DNA of 38,154 bases from Desulfobacula sp. (lineage in GTDB: Bacteria; Desulfobacterota; Desulfobacteria; Desulfobacterales; Desulfobacteraceae). Where the stretch lies: assembly GCA_028280105.1 (NCBI GenBank), contig JANQML010000170.1, positions 1-38,154 on the forward strand, in the 5' to 3' direction. The notes under the pieces are model-generated. The model worked only from the letters and a program-made list of their open reading frames with translations. It was not told the DNA's origin and made no database searches. Of this stretch, positions 34,205-38,154 are shown one piece after another (position 1 is the first letter of the stretch; each line of letters starts with the position of its first letter). The position numbers were made by a program, and so were the translations under genes.

Positions 34205-35614
34205 TTATTTTTTAATGTCGATCCAGAAAACGTGGCTGTTCCCTCTTCTGAACAATAACCTTACACTCTCTCCTTTTTTTAATGTACTCAGATGAGTCTC
34301 ATAAGTGTCGAGATCTGTTACCTGTTTGTTATCAATTTTCATCAGGATATCTCCATGCCGCACCATGGTTTCGGATGCTGCAGAGCCCTTTTCCACATCC
34401 ATAACAACCAGGCCTTTTATATGTTCAGGATACCCCAGTTTCTTGGCAGACTCGGCATCCAGATCCTTGAGTTTAAAGCCGAAGGCGTCATATCCGTCAT
34501 CTTGGGCAATCACCTGGGGATTGCCGGTGGATCGTTTTCCCAGTTTGACTTTAATGATCCGCTCTTCTCCGTCACGGAGGACATGTACGTTTACCCGCTC
34601 TCCCACAGCCGAACCGGCAATGGTAAATTTTAAGTCTTTGGCCGACTCAATCTTCTTGTCATTGATCTTGGTGATGATGTCACCGGATTGAATACCGGCT
34701 TTCTGTGCGGGTTCTCCTTCAAACACCTGGTCGACAAAGACACCGCCGGAAACCTTTCCGTCTGCCTGTTCTTCTTGTTTGAAATCGAGAATAGAGACCC
34801 CGAGCCATCCCCTGTCAACGGTTTTATGGCTGGTGAGCTGGTCGATGATGCCGGAAGCCAGGTCAGACGGAATGGCAAAACCAATCCCCTGGCCGGAACG
34901 GACGATAGCAGTATTGATACCGATCACCTCTCCGTCGAGATTGAGCAGGGGGCCGCCGGAGTTTCCCGGGTTGATGGATGCATCGGTCTGGATAAAATCA
35001 TCAAACGGGCCGGATCCCAGAATTCTGCCTTTGGCGCTGATAATTCCTGCGGTAACGGTTTGCTCCAATCCGAACGGAGATCCGATGGCCACCACCCACG
35101 ATCCAATGGGGGTATTGGAAGATGACCCCAGGGTTAAGGGAATCAAATTTTTCCCGTTGATTTTTATCAGAGCAATATCCGTCATCGGATCCGTGCCGAT
35201 CACCGTGGCATCGTATTCTTTTTTATCAGAAAGCACGACTTTAATCTGATCCGCCCCTTTAATCACGTGAAAATTTGTAACAATATATCCGCTTTCACTG
35301 ATAATAAAACCGGATCCCAGGCTCTGTTCTTTTCTGTCCCGGGGCTGCTGGTTAAAAAACGGGCCGAAAAAATGTTCATACATTTCCCGGTTGTTTCCAA
35401 AGGGCTGACCGAAAAACTGCTCATACATCCGGTTTCCCCCTTTAACATTTTTTACGGTCTGGATATTTACAACACTGGGTTTTGCCTTTTCCGCCAATTG
35501 TGCAAAACTGGACGGAATCATAGGGATGGTATTTTTAGCGGCATACGCGGCCATGGGCATGATCAGAAAACCGATCATGACAATCGCGATGGAATGTTTT
35601 TGTATTTTTTTCAT
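34205..35614 (-). CDS. degP: DegP/HtrA-family periplasmic serine protease
   Basis: 469 residues with signal peptide (IAIVMIGFLIMPMAAYA). The trypsin-like domain has the full triad: H116 in VTNFHVIKGA, D146 in DPMTDIALI and S219 in NPGNSGGPLL. Two PDZ domains follow (about 270-355, with LGVSILDF and AGIQSGDIITKI; and about 380-465, with GLVVMDVEKGSAA). The enzyme degrades misfolded envelope proteins and can act as a chaperone. The segment before the protease core contains two near-copies, MYEQFFGQPFG and MYEHFFGPFFN (residues 63-87), in the position of the regulatory LA loop. AAGGAGA lies upstream of the ATG. It follows the regulator and kinase genes by 78 bases on the same strand. Confidence 0.95.
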   Translation of the reverse strand: MKKIQKHSIAIVMIGFLIMPMAAYAAKNTIPMIPSSFAQLAEKAKPSVVNIQTVKNVKGGNRMYEQFFGQPFGNNREMYEHFFGPFFNQQPRDRKEQSLGSGFIISESGYIVTNFHVIKGADQIKVVLSDKKEYDATVIGTDPMTDIALIKINGKNLIPLTLGSSSNTPIGSWVVAIGSPFGLEQTVTAGIISAKGRILGSGPFDDFIQTDASINPGNSGGPLLNLDGEVIGINTAIVRSGQGIGFAIPSDLASGIIDQLTSHKTVDRGWLGVSILDFKQEEQADGKVSGGVFVDQVFEGEPAQKAGIQSGDIITKINDKKIESAKDLKFTIAGSAVGERVNVHVLRDGEERIIKVKLGKRSTGNPQVIAQDDGYDAFGFKLKDLDAESAKKLGYPEHIKGLVVMDVEKGSAASETMVRHGDILMKIDNKQVTDLDTYETHLSTLKKGESVRLLFRRGNSHVFWIDIKK

Positions 35615-35692
35615 AAGACTCTCTCCTTCATATATTTGTATTAACCGATCTATTTCTTGACCGGATTACAGTATAGATTAAATTTATGACGA

Positions 35693-37099
35693 TTAAGTGA
35701 TCTCAAAATTACGATGTGGTAATGTGATAAGAAAGCAAGCCCCTTGACCCGGCGAGCTGGACACTTTGATTGTGCCGGCGTGCCGGTGGATGACGGTTTG
35801 GACCAGGCTCAATCCAAGTCCGGTGCCGTTGCTGGTTCGGGAAGATTCAACCCGGTAGAAGCGTTCAAATATTTTTTCATGATACCGGGAATCTATCCCG
35901 TATCCCGTATCTTTGAATTCAAGGCAGACCCGGTTATCCCGTACCGATGCCGTCACCTCAACCCGTCCTTTTTCCGGTGTAGCATTTATCGCATTGTCCA
36001 GCAGGTTGGACACGGCCCGCTGAAACATCTTTCGATCCGCTTCAACAGATATATTGTCTTCTATCCGTTTTTGGATCCGTATCTGTTTATCTTCGGCCAG
36101 CGGTAAGTAGAGGTCGCATGCATTATTGAGCAGAGAAGAAAGATTCACGGTTTCAAACTCAAAGTCCCCGGCTCCGGCCTGGGCCTTTGAAATCACGAGC
36201 ATGGTATTGATCATATCCAGCAGCCGATCCGATTCCTCAATGGTATTTGAGGCCATGGCCCGGTAGTTGTCCATACTCTCATTCTGGGTTAAAGATAACT
36301 CTGCAAATCCCCGGATCCGGGTGACCGGGCTTCTTAGGTCATGGGCAATATTGTCACTCATCTCTCCAATGCTTTTCACCAGTTCTTCGATTCTGTCGAG
36401 CATGGAATTGAATGTATTTACCAGAAGATCGAGTTCATCCTTGCCGCCCCGTCCCGTTACCCTGTCTGCCAGGTTGGAACCGGATATATTTTGAGCCGTT
36501 CGGGTGATCACGGCAACACCCGAAAGGGTCTGACGGACCAACAGCCATCCGGATACTGCCGAAAAAATGAGAATAAATCCCATGGCACTGATAAAGACCC
36601 GTTTAAACGCCGACAAAAACTGATCGGCAAAGGACATCACAAGCCCGGTCTGCAATATGACATTGGGCGCCACATAGGTGTACAACAACCGGGCTCTTTT
36701 TTCAGTTGCCGGCAAAATGATGGTTTCATAATGGGAGAGATTGGTGGTCATCAGCCCTCTGATCGCATCCTGGTTCACACGGATGTCTTTCCAATAGGAC
36801 ATGTGAGACGATGCAAACACCTCTCCTGTGGGATATAGCAACCGGATAAAAATTGATTTTTCTCCGGCAGCCTGGGCTTCCAGCACGGCCAGCTGGCTGG
36901 CACCGATAATTCCGTTTCTGCGAATAATGGTTGAAAACTTGGATGCATTGTCCATGAGTTCCAGATCAATCTGTTCCTGAATGGTCTGGGTGGTCAGATA
37001 ATAAAAGAGCAAAAACGCGACTGCCGAGCAGATGCTGAAAATACCGGTGAACCAGACGGTCAGTCGAAACGCAATGGTATTAAAAAAACGGGTCATCAT
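35693..37099 (-). CDS. Sensor histidine kinase (HAMP-HisKA-HATPase)
   Basis: 468 residues. Helix 1 is at about 13-36, then a periplasmic sensor domain to about 165, helix 2 at about 168-188, a HAMP domain (about 190-243), HisKA with the phospho-acceptor H253 in DNIAHDLRSPVTRIRGF, and HATPase_c with the N box NLLDNAINATPEKGR, DTGYGID and GTGLGLSLVQ. The layout resembles the CusS/heavy-metal and QseC-type kinases. The start overlaps the regulator gene by four bases, so they form a two-component pair. What it senses is not evident, but its position before degP suggests envelope stress. Confidence 0.95.
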   Translation of the reverse strand: MMTRFFNTIAFRLTVWFTGIFSICSAVAFLLFYYLTTQTIQEQIDLELMDNASKFSTIIRRNGIIGASQLAVLEAQAAGEKSIFIRLLYPTGEVFASSHMSYWKDIRVNQDAIRGLMTTNLSHYETIILPATEKRARLLYTYVAPNVILQTGLVMSFADQFLSAFKRVFISAMGFILIFSAVSGWLLVRQTLSGVAVITRTAQNISGSNLADRVTGRGGKDELDLLVNTFNSMLDRIEELVKSIGEMSDNIAHDLRSPVTRIRGFAELSLTQNESMDNYRAMASNTIEESDRLLDMINTMLVISKAQAGAGDFEFETVNLSSLLNNACDLYLPLAEDKQIRIQKRIEDNISVEADRKMFQRAVSNLLDNAINATPEKGRVEVTASVRDNRVCLEFKDTGYGIDSRYHEKIFERFYRVESSRTSNGTGLGLSLVQTVIHRHAGTIKVSSSPGQGACFLITLPHRNFEIT

Positions 37100-37770
37100 G
37101 CTCGTTTCAATACGTAGCCGGCACCCCGGACCGTATGGATCAGTTTGGGTTCAAAATCTTTGTCAATCTTATCTCTGAGCCGGCAGATCCGGGCTTCCAC
37201 CACATTGGTCATGGGATCAAAATTATAATCCCAGACATGTTCCATAATCATGGTTTTGGAAACCACCCGCTCCTGGTTTCTCAACAGGTATTCAAGTAAT
37301 GAAAATTCAAGCGGCTGAAGATCAATAATAGTATCCCGGCGTTTAACCTGACGCTTCACGATATCAATACTCAGATTGTCATAGGACAAATTTACAGGAT
37401 CGGTCACATTCCCGGCTCTTCGAATCAGGGCCTGAACCCGGGCCAGCAGTTCTGAAAACGCAAAGGGTTTGGTCAGATAATCATCCGCACCGGCCCTCAG
37501 ACCGTCCACACGGTCATCCACCCGGTCCCGGGCACTGAGTATGATAACCGGTGCATTATTATTTATTTTTCGGATCCGGCGGATGACTGAAATCCCATCC
37601 ATCTCCGGCAGCATGATGTCCACAATCAATGTATCGTAAGATGTACCCAAAGCCATATCCAGTCCGAGGGCACCGGTTGGGGCATGATCCACGGCAAAGC
37701 CTTCCGCCTTCAGACCCTTTTGAATAAATTCGGCAATTTTCTGATCATCCTCAATCAATAAAATTCTCAT
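37096..37770 (-). CDS. OmpR-family response regulator
   Basis: 224 residues. The receiver domain has the acidic pair E7-D8-D9, phospho-acceptor D51 in LIVDIMLPEMDG and K100 in DYLTKPFAF. The C-terminal winged-helix DNA-binding domain has LQPLEFSLLEYLLRNQERVVSKTMIMEHVWDY and ends HTVRGAGYVLKR. It is the partner of the overlapping sensor kinase. Repeats upstream of the gene may be its own binding sites. It is probably the activator of the downstream degP, by analogy with CpxR or similar systems. Confidence 0.96.
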   Translation of the reverse strand: MRILLIEDDQKIAEFIQKGLKAEGFAVDHAPTGALGLDMALGTSYDTLIVDIMLPEMDGISVIRRIRKINNNAPVIILSARDRVDDRVDGLRAGADDYLTKPFAFSELLARVQALIRRAGNVTDPVNLSYDNLSIDIVKRQVKRRDTIIDLQPLEFSLLEYLLRNQERVVSKTMIMEHVWDYNFDPMTNVVEARICRLRDKIDKDFEPKLIHTVRGAGYVLKRA

Positions 37771-37803
37771 AATAAGACTCTTTCATAGTCGGATTTTACC
37801 CAA

Positions 37804-37855
37804 ATGGTTCAACATATAATGGATATATATTTATAATTGATGGTTCAAACATCAA
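37804..37855. promoter_or_regulatory. Direct and inverted repeats upstream of the response regulator
   Basis: ATGGTTCAA occurs at 37804-37812 and again at 37840-37848, 36 bases apart; both copies continue towards CAT. The second lies in an inverted repeat TTGATG (37837-37842) and CATCAA (37850-37855). They are 34 to 85 bases upstream of the regulator start, the right place for autoregulatory sites of an OmpR-type protein. The AT-rich stretch between them (TATAATGGATATATATTTATAA) would hold the promoter. Confidence 0.4.
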
Positions 37856-38067
37856 GTTTTTTTTTGGTAATCTATCGTGACCGTATCATTGCACCACCCA
37901 TGATTTTTTCACATTAAAGACAGACAGGCTCGGTGGCAATCATCCGGCCAATATCGGCTAAAGACAAACAGGACGGAATGTTCATGCTCCAGTCAACGAA
38001 AAAGCTTTCTAACAAAAAAAGCGGCACCCAAATCCACCATCATATTGTCGTATATATGGTTTGAGTC
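37856..38067. other. Non-coding region upstream of the two-component operon
   Basis: About 210 bases with no supported gene on either strand and no structure that I can assign. Confidence 0.35.
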
Positions 38068-38154
38068 ATGGATTTCTTACCATCCCTGGCCATCAGCAAG
38101 GTGCCGGATGCAAGGCGGCAAGGAGTGACGAGAGAGGCGTATCATTCATACTCC
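38068..38154. repeat. Probable edge of a dispersed intergenic repeat
   Basis: The final stretch contains GTGCCGGATGCAAGGCGGCA and then AGGAGTGACGAGAGAGGCGT followed by a small palindrome (GTAT-CATTC-ATAC). It resembles, from memory, short intergenic repeats common in Desulfobacteraceae genomes, which translate by chance into peptides such as PDARRQGVTREAY. The second half lies beyond the window, so the element cannot be confirmed here. No other copy was seen in the window. Confidence 0.3.

Noticed and set aside
1..38154. CRISPR arrays, insertion sequences, prophage genes and rRNA
   Set aside because: I saw no regularly spaced repeats, no transposase or integrase, no phage structural genes and no rRNA sequence in the window.

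Overview
The window is ordinary-looking bacterial chromosome from a Gram-negative anaerobe, most likely a sulfate-reducing Desulfobacterota (Desulfobacteraceae-like) species. This placement is an inference. It rests on the gene order rng-yajC-secD-secF, a SecF with an extra membrane hairpin, a SidJ-type pseudokinase of the kind I recall from such genomes, a possible sigma-54 promoter, and the outer-membrane machinery (lipoproteins, AsmA-like protein, PpiD, DegP). No sulfate-reduction gene lies inside the window.

Layout. 1-380: 3' end of an MltF-like lytic transglycosylase. 620-10075 (+): a long same-strand run of RNase E/G, a LysM-like membrane protein, YajC-SecD-SecF, a YbgF/CpoB-like TPR lipoprotein, DprA and TopA. 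10183-12838 (-): EF-P followed, with an 8-base overlap, by a REC-HisKA-HATPase-REC-REC hybrid kinase. 13008-17506 (+): GuaA, a coiled-coil membrane protein, a SidJ-related pseudokinase and a 51-residue four-cysteine protein. 17509-18624 (-): an MltD-like transglycosylase with LysM. 18760-26653 (+): inositol-monophosphatase family enzyme, RbgA/YlqF-like GTPase and Prc protease (overlapping), then a small parvulin, a large AsmA-like protein and RecX. 26667-27872 (+): a one-domain asparaginase-like protein and a PilZ protein behind a sigma-54-like promoter. 27943-32708 (-): an M16 peptidase lipoprotein and PpiD. 32887-32962 (+): tRNA-Ala(GGC). 33256-33869 (-): a HigBA-type toxin-antitoxin pair with an 18-bp palindromic operator. 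34205-37770 (-): an OmpR-type regulator, its sensor kinase and DegP. 37771-38154: non-coding sequence ending in part of a probable dispersed repeat.

How it fits together. Much of the window serves envelope biogenesis and protein quality control: Sec export, periplasmic folding (PpiD), proteolysis (Prc, DegP, M16), peptidoglycan remodelling (two transglycosylases, LysM proteins, YbgF) and lipid or outer-membrane homeostasis (AsmA). The regulator-kinase-degP order suggests an envelope-stress operon. The rest is core information processing (RNase G/E, TopA, DprA, RecX, EF-P, RbgA, GuaA).

The least ordinary content is the SidJ-related pseudokinase (a fold whose Legionella member is a protein polyglutamylase), its coiled-coil and Cys-rich neighbours, and the toxin-antitoxin module next to tRNA-Ala.
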